NCBI RefSeq assembly: GCF_001571265.1
Contig: NZ_BCTL01000009.1
Span: 1 to 64,000 of the forward strand
Source of the DNA: Cedecea neteri NBRC 105707 = ATCC 33855
Lineage (GTDB): Bacteria > Pseudomonadota > Gammaproteobacteria > Enterobacterales > Enterobacteriaceae
Reading direction: 5' to 3'
DNA: 64,000 nt
The notes beneath the pieces were generated by a model, which was given only the letters and a program-made list of their open reading frames with translations, searched no databases and was not told the DNA's origin. This document shows positions 18,180 through 29,485 of this stretch, one piece after another (position 1 is the stretch's first letter; each line of letters starts with the position of its first letter). A program made the translations under genes and the position numbers.

Positions 18180-19130
18180 ATGGCAAACTACCAAAACATG
18201 CTAGTCGCGATTGATCCTAACCAGGACGATCAACCTGCCCTGCGGCGTGCTGTTTATTTGCATCAACGGATTGGCGGCAGGATCAAAGCCTTCCTGCCTA
18301 TCTATGATTTTTCCTACGAAATGACCACGCTTCTGTCACCCGATGAACGCACCGCCATGCGCAAAGGGGTTATCAGCCAGCGAACGGCCTGGATTAAACA
18401 ACAGGCGCATTACTACATCGAAGCCGGGATCCCTATTGATATTAAGGTGGTGTGGCATAATCGCCCGTTCGAAGCCATCATCCAGGAAGTGATCGCCGGC
18501 GGGCACGATCTGCTGCTAAAAATGGCCCACCAGCATGACAAACTGGAAGCCGTGATCTTCACCCCAACCGACTGGCATTTGCTGCGTAAATGCCCCTGCC
18601 CGGTCTGGATGGTAAAAGATCAGCCGTGGCCTGAAGGCGGTAAAGCGCTGGTGGCGGTAAATCTTGCCAGCGAAGAGCTTTACCACAACGCGTTGAATGA
18701 AAAACTGGTGAAGGAAACGCTGAAGCTGGCGGATGATGTCAACCACACCGAAGTTCACCTGATCGGTGCCTATCCGGTCACGCCAATCAATATTGCTATC
18801 GAGCTGCCTGATTTCGACCCGAGCGTGTATAACGACGCGATTCGCGGCCAGCACCTTGTTGCCATGAAAGCGCTGCGCCAGAAATATTCCATTGATGAGA
18901 AGATGACCCACGTCGAGAAAGGGCTGCCTGAAGAAGTGATCCCAGACATGGCCGAGCATCTACAGGCCGGGATTGTGGTACTTGGCACAGTGGGTCGCAC
19001 GGGCCTTTCTGCAGCTTTTCTGGGCAATACCGCCGAACAGGTGATCGACCATTTACGCTGTGATTTACTGGTTATAAAACCGGACGATTACCAGACGCCG
19101 GTTGAGATGGATGACCCGGAAGACGACTGA
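18180..19130 (+). CDS. uspE: Universal stress protein UspE
   Basis: 316 residues, as in E. coli UspE, with two tandem Usp domains (about 1-150 and 155-305). The second domain ends with the nucleotide-binding-type loop [24 protein letters not shown]. It is a cytoplasmic stress protein linked to DNA-damage resistance, motility and aggregation. It lies 133 bp downstream of fnr, the conserved order. A good terminator at 19152-19183 closes the fnr-uspE segment. Confidence 0.96.
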   Translation: MANYQNMLVAIDPNQDDQPALRRAVYLHQRIGGRIKAFLPIYDFSYEMTTLLSPDERTAMRKGVISQRTAWIKQQAHYYIEAGIPIDIKVVWHNRPFEAIIQEVIAGGHDLLLKMAHQHDKLEAVIFTPTDWHLLRKCPCPVWMVKDQPWPEGGKALVAVNLASEELYHNALNEKLVKETLKLADDVNHTEVHLIGAYPVTPINIAIELPDFDPSVYNDAIRGQHLVAMKALRQKYSIDEKMTHVEKGLPEEVIPDMAEHLQAGIVVLGTVGRTGLSAAFLGNTAEQVIDHLRCDLLVIKPDDYQTPVEMDDPEDD

Positions 19131-19151
19131 TGTCGCCAGGATCTTAAACAG

Positions 19152-19183
19152 AAATCCCGCTGAATACCGGCGGGATTTTTATT
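19152..19183 (+). terminator. Rho-independent terminator of uspE
   Basis: AAATCCCGC (19152-19160) pairs with GCGGGATTT (19170-19178), continued by a T-rich tail. It lies between convergent uspE and the LysR gene at 19190. Confidence 0.8.
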
Positions 19184-19189
19184 TGTCGC

Positions 19190-20104
19190 TCAGGCGTTAT
19201 CATCGAGGCGAATGATGATGCCCCGCAGATAATCGAGCACCATTCGCTCACTCTCCGCCAGCATTTTCCCCTTTACCGCCACGGCGCCGACATCCATATA
19301 GGTTGCGCTATCCTCTATCGTTTTTCTCATCACCCGCAGCCCCTCAAGCGACCAGGGACGATAAACCAGATCGGACAGAATGGTGACACCCCTTCCCTTG
19401 GCCACCAGGCTGCGCACGGTTTCAAAAGACGTGGTGGTAAAAGTAACGTTTGGCTGCCCGCCTTTCTCCTGCCAGTGCTGGCAAATCACGTCCGGGTATT
19501 TGTCTGTATCCAGCATGATAAACGGCACGCCTGCGATATCGGCCAGTTTTATCGTGGGCTGGTTCAAAAGCGGATGCCCCTGCGCAACCCACAGGCGGCG
19601 CTGCGAGCGAATAAATGTCTCAACGTTCAGCCCTGCGTCGTGGCTGATATTCGACGTAAGCACCAGGGCAAACGCCAACATTTGGTCCCGAAGCTGTTCG
19701 ATAAGCTCAGCGGGATCGTCTTCAACAAAGTGGATGGTCATCAGCGGGAAGTGCTGTTCGACCTCGCTGATAATTGCCGGCAGCAGATAGGCGGAAAGCG
19801 TCTTCGCAATGCCGATGGTTAGCTCTCCGCTGGCCAGCTCAGGCTGGTACTGCAGATCTTCTATGGCATGCTGGCTGTCGCTGATGATTTTGCGGGCATG
19901 AAGTAAAAAGCGCTCGCCGGACGGCGTGAGCTGCACGCCCTTAGGCTGACGCAGAAAAAGCTGGCTGTTAAGCGCCTCTTCCAGATTGCGCATGGCCACC
20001 GTCATTGATGACTGCGAAATATGGCAGCGGGTGGCCGCCTTAGAGATCTGTTTCGTCTGTGCTAAAGCGATGAAAAACTCAAGTTGCCGCAAAGTAAACT
20101 TCAT
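19190..20104 (-). CDS. LysR-family regulator divergent from an EamA transporter
   Basis: 304-residue LysR protein: helix-turn-helix at about 1-60 (FTLRQLEFFIALAQTKQISKAA, SQSSMTVAMRNLE) and substrate domain from about 90. It resembles the branch of LysR proteins that regulate small-molecule exporters or catabolic genes; no E. coli orthologue is obvious. It is divergent from the EamA-family gene at 20330, and two near-identical motifs in the 225-bp gap (20103-20122 and 20271-20293) look like its binding sites, one covering its own start codon. Confidence 0.82.
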   Translation of the reverse strand: MKFTLRQLEFFIALAQTKQISKAATRCHISQSSMTVAMRNLEEALNSQLFLRQPKGVQLTPSGERFLLHARKIISDSQHAIEDLQYQPELASGELTIGIAKTLSAYLLPAIISEVEQHFPLMTIHFVEDDPAELIEQLRDQMLAFALVLTSNISHDAGLNVETFIRSQRRLWVAQGHPLLNQPTIKLADIAGVPFIMLDTDKYPDVICQHWQEKGGQPNVTFTTTSFETVRSLVAKGRGVTILSDLVYRPWSLEGLRVMRKTIEDSATYMDVGAVAVKGKMLAESERMVLDYLRGIIIRLDDNA

Positions 20105-20122
20105 AGATAAAAACGATACCTT
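20103..20122. promoter_or_regulatory. Putative LysR operator copy 1, over the regulator start codon
   Basis: ATAGATAAAAACGATACCTT at 20103-20122 is repeated with one internal change at 20272-20290 (ATAGATAAAAGCGATACCT). The copy begins within the start codon of the LysR gene (20102-20104), consistent with autorepression. Confidence 0.5.
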
Positions 20123-20270
20123 GAAATGAAAAAGATGAATTCGCTTTGCACGACGCTGGTGTTTATCCTTTTCCTGTCGACTTAAAAAGCGTTACATGCC
20201 TTTAAACTCAAGCCATCAGGCGCCTGAGCCCACGTTAATTTACCGCGCTGGCCGCATGCCTCATCGTAAT

Positions 20271-20293
20271 TATAGATAAAAGCGATACCTATA
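20271..20293. promoter_or_regulatory. Putative LysR operator copy 2, upstream of the EamA gene
   Basis: Imperfect 23-bp palindrome with arms TATAG (20271-20275) and CTATA (20289-20293), plus internal TA/TA symmetry, about 35 nt before the EamA ATG. Its core is shared with copy 1, suggesting two sites for the same regulator. Confidence 0.55.
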
Positions 20294-20329
20294 CGGATCC
20301 TGCCAGCATCATACGATGGAAATCAATCT

Positions 20330-21253
20330 ATGCCGTATTTATTACTCAGCCTCGCCGCCCTGTTCTGGGGTGGTAACTATGTTGTCGGACATTTGCTGGT
20401 GGCCCAGGCCGATCCGATTGTTCTCTCTGAAGCCCGCTGGTTACTGACCGCGCTGCTGTTAATGGCGCTTTACGGCGCGCAGGTTAAAAAGCAGTGGCCA
20501 GAGATGATGCAGGCCAGAGGCACGGTTTTTTTTCTGGCGCTGTGTGGCCAGGTGCTGTTTCCGGTGACGTTGTATGTGGGACTGCAGTACACCTCCTCGC
20601 TCAACGCCGCCATTTATCTGTCGACCACGCCAGCGCTGGTGCTGCTTATCAATAAGCTGGTATTCAAAGAGATCATCTCGCGCCGCAACATTGCGGGGGT
20701 TTTACTGAGCTCCGCAGGCGTGCTTTATCTGGTGATGCAGGGCGATTTACTGCATCTCGACACACTGAAAAACCTGAACCGGGGCGATGCATGGACAATG
20801 GGGTCGGCGGCAAGCTGGGCGCTCTATTGTTCATTTTTACGGCTTAAGCCCAAAACCATCGGCGGCAATGCCTTTGTCGCCGTCAGCGCGGTGATTGGCG
20901 CGCTGGTGCTCATTCCGCTGCTTGTTTTTACGCTTATGCATCAGCCGCAGCCGCCTGGTAGCCATTACCTGAACACCGGTTTTTTAGCTGGACTGGCCTG
21001 GCTGGTTATTTTTCCTTCGTGGCTGGCTTACCTGCTCTGGAACAAAGGGATTTTGGCGATTGGCGCGACACGCGGAGAGATTTATTCGCATCTGATCCCG
21101 CTCAGCGGCGGCGCGTTCAGCATTCTGTTTTTGAATGTCCCGCTGCACGCTTTTCATTTGATAAGCGCACTGTTGATTGCGGCCGGGATAGCCCTTTGCT
21201 CGACGCAGGCAAAAAAAAGCCGCCCTTTCGGACGGCTTTCACCAGATAGCTGA
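20330..21253 (+). CDS. EamA/DMT-family transporter
   Basis: 307 residues with about ten membrane segments arranged as two EamA repeats (about 1-135 and 145-285). Starts MPYLLLSLAALFWGGNYVVGH; the FWGGNY and SSLNAAIYLSTTPALVLL phrases are family hallmarks. Members export amino acids, metabolites or toxic compounds; the substrate is unknown. It is divergent from a LysR gene that probably controls it. Its last 13 codons (KKSRPFGRLSPDS) are written by the terminator hairpin of the convergent pntB gene, so the C-terminal tail is probably not functionally conserved. Confidence 0.85.
   Translation: MPYLLLSLAALFWGGNYVVGHLLVAQADPIVLSEARWLLTALLLMALYGAQVKKQWPEMMQARGTVFFLALCGQVLFPVTLYVGLQYTSSLNAAIYLSTTPALVLLINKLVFKEIISRRNIAGVLLSSAGVLYLVMQGDLLHLDTLKNLNRGDAWTMGSAASWALYCSFLRLKPKTIGGNAFVAVSAVIGALVLIPLLVFTLMHQPQPPGSHYLNTGFLAGLAWLVIFPSWLAYLLWNKGILAIGATRGEIYSHLIPLSGGAFSILFLNVPLHAFHLISALLIAAGIALCSTQAKKSRPFGRLSPDS
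21211..21239 (-). terminator. pntB terminator, inside the EamA coding end
   Basis: On the minus strand: arm AAGCCGTCC, loop GAAA, arm GGGCGGCTT, then eight T in all. On the plus strand the arms are 21217-21225 and 21230-21238. It lies 18 bp beyond the pntB stop and entirely within the last codons of the convergent EamA gene. Confidence 0.82.
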
Positions 21254-21256
21254 CGC

Positions 21257-22648
<1,392 letters not shown>

Positions 22649-22655
22649 TTACCCC

Positions 22656-24729
<2,074 letters not shown>

Positions 24730-25674
24730 ATGAATCTCAAGAACACCCTTCTGGCGTCAGCTCTTATTTCTGTCACCTCACTGTCCGCTCAGGCGGCTAC
24801 CGAATTGACGCCAGAGCAAGCTGCTGCTTTCAAGCCGTACGAGCGTATTACCGTCACGGGACGCTTCAACGCCATCGGTGATGCCGTGGCTGCCGTTTCT
24901 CGCCGTGCAGATGACATGGGAGCAGCATCATTCTATGTTCTGGACACAAACTTCATCGGCGAAAGTGGCAATGCCCGTGTGGTTGCAGATGTCTACAAAG
25001 CCGATGCACCAAAAGCCGATGCGGTAAAAAATCGCGTCATTAATGGTGTTGTTGAATTGCCAAAAGATCAGGCGTTCAAACTCGAACCTTTTGATACCGT
25101 CACCGTCCAGGGCTTCTATCGCAGCCAGCCGGAAGTAAATGACGCCATCACCAAAGCCGCGCGTGACAAAGGGGCAGCTTCGTTCTTTATCGTTCGCCAG
25201 GTCGACGCGAACCAGGGCGGCAACCAGCGCGTAACGGCATTCATTTATAAAGCGGATGCCAAACAGCGCGTGGTGCAGAGCCCGGATTTACTGCCGGCTA
25301 ACTCTGAAGCAGGTAAAGCGGCGCTGGCCGCCGGTGGTGCTACCGCTAAGCAGGTAGAAATTCCGGGTGTTGCCTCTTCTGAAGCGCCGTCCAGTGATGT
25401 TGGCCGCTTCTTTGAAACCCAATCGTCTAAAGGTGGCCGTTACACCGTTACGCTGCCGGACGGCACCAAAATTGAAGAAGTGAATAAAATCACTGCCGCG
25501 CAGATGGTACCGTTCGACAACGTTCAGTTCACCGGTAACTACGGCAACATGACTGAGATCTCTTATCAGGTTGCGAAACGCGCCGCTAAGAAAGGGGCTA
25601 AGTTCTACCACATTACGCGCCAGTGGCAGGAACGTGGTGGCAACATCACCATTAGCGCAGACCTGTTTAAATAA
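24730..25674 (+). CDS. ydgH: YdgH, periplasmic DUF1471 protein with three repeats
   Basis: 314 residues, the same length as E. coli YdgH. A signal peptide ends near AQAA (about residue 22). Three DUF1471 (YhcN-like) modules are visible, ending in ASFYVLDT, ASFFIVRQ and KFYHITRQ at about residues 70, 160 and 295, each after a GRFN/GFYR/GNYG turn. Family members are small exported stress and biofilm proteins; YdgH is reported to affect envelope behaviour, but its molecular role is unclear. A terminator at 25691-25716 follows. Confidence 0.94.
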   Translation: MNLKNTLLASALISVTSLSAQAATELTPEQAAAFKPYERITVTGRFNAIGDAVAAVSRRADDMGAASFYVLDTNFIGESGNARVVADVYKADAPKADAVKNRVINGVVELPKDQAFKLEPFDTVTVQGFYRSQPEVNDAITKAARDKGAASFFIVRQVDANQGGNQRVTAFIYKADAKQRVVQSPDLLPANSEAGKAALAAGGATAKQVEIPGVASSEAPSSDVGRFFETQSSKGGRYTVTLPDGTKIEEVNKITAAQMVPFDNVQFTGNYGNMTEISYQVAKRAAKKGAKFYHITRQWQERGGNITISADLFK

Positions 25675-25690
25675 GATACACCACATCGAG

Positions 25691-25716
25691 AAAGGCGGCG
25701 AAAGCTGCCTTTTTTT
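25691..25716 (+). terminator. Rho-independent terminator of ydgH
   Basis: AAAGGCGGC (25691-25699), loop GAAA, GCTGCCTTT (25704-25712) with one G-U pair, then a run of T. Confidence 0.82.
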
Positions 25717-25860
25717 ATGCACAAATCATTTTATCGCACCACACTCATTGCAAGCAGTGTACACACTCCGTAAAATCCCGCGCCTTAGCGTGATCCTCCA
25801 TTTATATGCGTAAAAGCAAAATAATTATGCTGGTTCACTTCAAACCTCAACAGGATACCT

Positions 25861-27243
25861 ATGGAAAAGAAACTTGGCCTCGCAGCGCTAACCGCGCTGG
25901 TATTAAGCTCCATGCTCGGCGCGGGTGTGTTTAGCCTGCCGCAGAATATGGCGAGCGTTGCGAGTCCGGCTGCGTTGCTGATCGGTTGGACGATCACTGG
26001 CGTAGGTATTCTCCTGCTGGCTTTGGCTATGCTGGTACTCACCCGGCTACGTCCCGATTTAGACGGCGGAATATTCACTTACGCGCGCGAAGGTTTCGGT
26101 GAGCTTATCGGCTTTTTCTCGGCCTGGGGTTACTGGCTGTGCGCGGTGATCGCCAACGTTTCTTACCTTGTCATTGTTTTCTCTGCACTTAGCTTCTTTA
26201 CTGACACCCCTGAGTTACGCCTGTTCGGTGACGGCAATACCTGGCAATCCATCGTCGGTGCTTCCGTATTGTTATGGATGGTGCATTGGCTGGTGCTGCG
26301 AGGCGTACAAACTGCGGCCAGCATTAACCTGGTTGCAACGCTTGCAAAGCTACTGCCTTTAGGGATGTTTGTGGTACTGGCAATAATTGCCTTTAAGCTA
26401 TCCACTTTCTCTCTCGATTTTACCGGGCTTGAGCTCGGCGTTCCCGTCTGGGAACAGGTGAAAAACACCATGCTGATTACCCTTTGGGTATTTATCGGCG
26501 TGGAAGGTGCCGTGGTGGTGTCTGCGCGAGCAAGAAATAAAAGGGACGTCGGGAGAGCAACACTGCTAGCCGTTATTGCCGCACTCAGCGTCTATTTGCT
26601 GGTCACCTTACTTTCTCTCGGCGTCGTAGCACGCCCTGAACTTGCCGCAATGCGCAATCCGTCTATGGCGGGTCTGATGGTCGAAATGATGGGCCCCTGG
26701 GGGGAAGTGATTATTGCGGCCGGATTGATTGTTTCCGTGTGCGGCGCATATCTGAGCTGGACGATTATGGCTGCAGAGGTGCCGTTGCTGGCAGCGACCC
26801 ATAAAGCTTTCCCAAAAATGTTTGCCCGGCAAAATAAAAACAACGCACCGTCGGCTTCGCTTTGGCTGACGAACATCAGCGTACAGGTGTGCCTCGTGCT
26901 GATCTGGCTGACCGGGTCAGACTACAACACGCTGCTGACCATTGCCTCAGAAATGATTCTGGTGCCTTATTTCCTGGTCGGCGCCTACCTGCTGAAAATC
27001 GCTACTCGTCCTCTGCACAGGGCGATTGGTTTTGGCGCCTGTCTTTATGGCCTGTGGCTGCTTTACGCGTCAGGCCCGATGCATCTGCTGCTTTCGGTCG
27101 TATTGTATGCGCCTGGATTACTGGTCTTTATTTACGCGCGCCGTACCCATACGCACGAAAAGTCGCTAAATTTAAAGGAACGAACGATGATTTGCCTGAT
27201 GCTGCTGGCAGCATTTCCGGCAACGTGGATGCTGGTGGGGTAA
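25861..27243 (+). CDS. ydgI: Basic amino acid/arginine:ornithine-type antiporter YdgI
   Basis: 460 residues, nearly identical to E. coli YdgI across the length (MEKKLGLAALTALVLSSMLGAGVFSLPQNM at the start, split into family motifs GAGVFSLPQN and SLGVVARPELA). APC-superfamily transporter with about 12-13 membrane segments, a predicted arginine/ornithine exchanger in the inner membrane. It is followed 45 bp later by folM in the same direction, probably co-transcribed. Confidence 0.94.
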   Translation: MEKKLGLAALTALVLSSMLGAGVFSLPQNMASVASPAALLIGWTITGVGILLLALAMLVLTRLRPDLDGGIFTYAREGFGELIGFFSAWGYWLCAVIANVSYLVIVFSALSFFTDTPELRLFGDGNTWQSIVGASVLLWMVHWLVLRGVQTAASINLVATLAKLLPLGMFVVLAIIAFKLSTFSLDFTGLELGVPVWEQVKNTMLITLWVFIGVEGAVVVSARARNKRDVGRATLLAVIAALSVYLLVTLLSLGVVARPELAAMRNPSMAGLMVEMMGPWGEVIIAAGLIVSVCGAYLSWTIMAAEVPLLAATHKAFPKMFARQNKNNAPSASLWLTNISVQVCLVLIWLTGSDYNTLLTIASEMILVPYFLVGAYLLKIATRPLHRAIGFGACLYGLWLLYASGPMHLLLSVVLYAPGLLVFIYARRTHTHEKSLNLKERTMICLMLLAAFPATWMLVG

Positions 27244-27288
27244 GCCTTCCTTTCCCCGGCAGCTATTCTGGATTAGGGGAGCCAAGCT

Positions 27289-27999
27289 ATTAACCGACCC
27301 ATTCTTATCACCGGTGCAGGCCAGCGAATCGGCCTGGCACTGGCTCAGCATTTTCTGGCTAAATCTCAGCCGTTAATTGTCAGTTACCGCAAGCGCCACC
27401 CTGCTGTCGATAAACTCGAACAGGCGGGCGCCACTTGCCTGTATGCCGACTTTTCAACGAACGAAGGCATCCTTGAATTCGCTCAACGGGTGAAGTCGCA
27501 CACGCCTGGCCTGCGCGCTATCATCCATAATGCCAGTGAATGGAAGCCGGAAACCCGCGATACTGCGCTCGGCGACACACTGCAGGCAATGATGCAGATT
27601 CATGTTGCTGCGCCCTACTTACTTAATCATGAACTGGAAAACTTACTTCGCGGGCACGGACAGGCCGGCAGCGACATTATCCATCTGACAGACTACGTCG
27701 CAGAACGCGGCAGCGATAAACACATCGCCTACGCCGCCAGTAAAGCGGCGCTAGAAAATATGACGCTCTCGTTTGCGCTAAAACTGGCGCCGGAAGTTAA
27801 AGTCAACGCCATCGCGCCTGCGCTAATTATGTTTAACGACGAGGATGATGCCGACTATCGCCAACGCTCGCTGAACAAATCACTGATGAAAATCGCCCCC
27901 GGCGAACAGGAAATTGTGAGTCTGGTTGAGTATCTGTTGACCAGTCGCTATGTCACCGGCAGAAGCCACGCTGTAGACGGCGGGCGACACCTACGCTAA
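27289..27999 (+). CDS. folM: Dihydromonapterin reductase FolM with an apparent ATT start
   Basis: 236 residues if initiated at ATT 27289, versus 240 in E. coli FolM. FolM is a short-chain dehydrogenase that reduces dihydromonapterin (and weakly dihydrofolate). The cofactor loop TGAGQRIG lies at residues 7-14, and the catalytic block YAASKAALENM and tail VTGRSHAVDGGRHLR are intact. An in-frame TAG at 27274-27276 blocks any further extension. The only ribosome-site-spaced codon upstream of the cofactor loop is ATT, 7 nt after AGGGGAG. The first standard start, GTG 27490, would remove the whole NADPH-binding loop. Confidence 0.8.
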   Translation: MNRPILITGAGQRIGLALAQHFLAKSQPLIVSYRKRHPAVDKLEQAGATCLYADFSTNEGILEFAQRVKSHTPGLRAIIHNASEWKPETRDTALGDTLQAMMQIHVAAPYLLNHELENLLRGHGQAGSDIIHLTDYVAERGSDKHIAYAASKAALENMTLSFALKLAPEVKVNAIAPALIMFNDEDDADYRQRSLNKSLMKIAPGEQEIVSLVEYLLTSRYVTGRSHAVDGGRHLR

Positions 28000-28076
28000 C
28001 GCTGTTTACCAACCATTAATGGTGTAATCTATTGCATCATTGTATGTTCAAATTTTAAAAGCCGACGCGGCGGATT

Positions 28077-28805
28077 ATGAGCAAAATAGTTTACGTGGAA
28101 GACGATCCTGAAGTCGGTGGCCTGATAGCCGCCTATCTTGGGAAACATGACATTGACGTTATTGTCGAAACCCGCGGCGATTGCGCCGAAGCCGTTATCC
28201 AGCAACAGCAGCCGGACCTGGTGCTACTGGATATCATGCTCCCTGGAAAAGATGGGATGACGCTATGTCGCGATCTTCGCCCGCAGTGGGATGGCCCGAT
28301 TGTGCTGCTGACGTCATTAGACAGTGATATGAACCACATCCTCTCACTTGAGATGGGTGCTAATGACTATATTTTGAAAACGACGCCGCCTGCTGTGCTC
28401 CTGGCACGACTTCGTCTGCATCTGCGCCAGCGCGTTTCAGCGCAACAAACCGTTGAGACAACCGCCAGTAATCTCAAGCCGCATAAAGCTATCCGATTTG
28501 GCACGCTGTGCATTGACCCGCTTAACCGCCAGGTGACGCTGGGGGATGACAATGTCGTGCTGTCTACCGCGGATTTCGATCTGCTGTGGGAGCTGGCGAC
28601 GCATGCTGGCCAGATAATGGATCGCGATGCGTTGTTAAAAAACCTGCGCGGCGTAACCTACGATGGAATGGATCGCAGCGTTGATGTGGCCATTTCTCGC
28701 CTGCGTAAAAAGTTGCTTGATAATGCGACTGAGCCTTTCCGTATAAAAACCGTTCGCAACAAAGGCTATTTATTTGCCCCCCATGCCTGGGAAAGCGAAG
28801 CTTAA
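28077..28805 (+). CDS. rstA: Response regulator RstA
   Basis: 242-residue OmpR/PhoB-type regulator. Receiver domain residues 1-115 with phospho-acceptor Asp in LVLLDIMLPGKDG (about Asp52) and the conserved Thr/Ser and Lys (LLTSLDS, ILKTTPP). The winged-helix DNA-binding domain is at about 140-235 (SRLRKKLLDNATEPFRIKTVRNKGYLF). It is very close to E. coli RstA. RstA is part of the PhoPQ-linked, acid-responsive network. Its kinase gene rstB, normally adjacent, is here 680 bp further on, beyond a terminator and an antisense gene. ydgC, which sits between folM and rstA in E. coli, is absent. Confidence 0.96.
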   Translation: MSKIVYVEDDPEVGGLIAAYLGKHDIDVIVETRGDCAEAVIQQQQPDLVLLDIMLPGKDGMTLCRDLRPQWDGPIVLLTSLDSDMNHILSLEMGANDYILKTTPPAVLLARLRLHLRQRVSAQQTVETTASNLKPHKAIRFGTLCIDPLNRQVTLGDDNVVLSTADFDLLWELATHAGQIMDRDALLKNLRGVTYDGMDRSVDVAISRLRKKLLDNATEPFRIKTVRNKGYLFAPHAWESEA

Positions 28806-28821
28806 TAATCGCGTTAGAGAT

Positions 28822-28848
28822 AAAAAAACCCGCTTTCGCGGTTTTTTT
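28822..28848. terminator. Bidirectional terminator between rstA and the 28864 gene
   Basis: A-run plus CC(C)GC, loop TTTC, GCGG plus a T-run; T tracts occur on both strands. It can end rstA (plus) and the antisense small gene (minus), uncoupling rstA from rstB. Confidence 0.8.
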
Positions 28849-28863
28849 AGATAACTATTTGGT

Positions 28864-29217
28864 TTAGCTGGATTTTATTTCCAGGTAAGTCAGCAGATCG
28901 ACGTTCTGTGTTTCCCTGGCTCTGTCATTCAGCGCGGTGAGCGTGAAGCCATAGGCTTTATCACTCGCATCATTGACGCTGTAAACAAACTGACTCGAAC
29001 CATCCTGGGCGGCACAGCTAATATTCCACACCCCACTCTGCTGTTTGTTACTTGTGCAATGCTGTGGCCCGAAACTGTAGGAAAGATAGGATTCGACCCG
29101 GTCTTGTGCAGCAGAAACATAAGAAGGAACGGAAGCAGTAAACCCAGAAAGCATAACCACGCCGGCAGCAGCCAGAACCGCTACAACAGCGAAACCCCAT
29201 TTTTTTGTCATTTTCAT
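28864..29217 (-). CDS. Small exported protein of unknown function splitting rstA-rstB
   Basis: 117 residues (115 from a second ATG at 29211, which is better spaced from AGGA). A hydrophobic N-terminal segment at about 7-26 (WGFAVVAVLAAAGVVMLSGF) looks like a signal peptide or anchor; there is no lipobox. The remaining ~90 residues are polar with two cysteines (PQHCTSN, NISCAAQ) that could form a disulfide, followed by a region resembling a small beta domain. I do not recognise the family. The gene runs opposite to rstA and rstB and lies between them, so it looks like an insertion into the two-component operon. Periplasmic location and a link to RstB sensing are only inference. Confidence 0.7.
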   Translation of the reverse strand: MKMTKKWGFAVVAVLAAAGVVMLSGFTASVPSYVSAAQDRVESYLSYSFGPQHCTSNKQQSGVWNISCAAQDGSSQFVYSVNDASDKAYGFTLTALNDRARETQNVDLLTYLEIKSS

Positions 29218-29485
29218 GATCCTGGTGATCCAACACTCAAAATAAATTTATAAGAAATAACTTATGGTAAACCGCATTGATTTTAGATAAGGATGAATTT
29301 ATTTCAATAAAGTGCTTAAAAACTAGCATTAAATGTATTTGTGCCTTATCCACCTCGCTGGCAAAGCGCTTGAACATAAAATCACGTTGAATAATGCAAT
29401 CAGCGGCGAGGGAGATATAATGCCCCATAGCGCCTGCAAGGATGAAGGCGACACAATCAACCAATTGATTTTATGGTAAAACTTA

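Noticed and set aside
28003-28019. Possible PhoP box (TGTTTA-N5-hexamer) upstream of rstA
   Set aside because: The second hexamer CATTAA matches only three of six positions and spacing to the nearest -10-like sequence is too short.
29237-29464. 75-codon minus-strand frame before rstB
   Set aside because: No ribosome site, no signal or recognisable motif, and it would occupy the expected rstB promoter.
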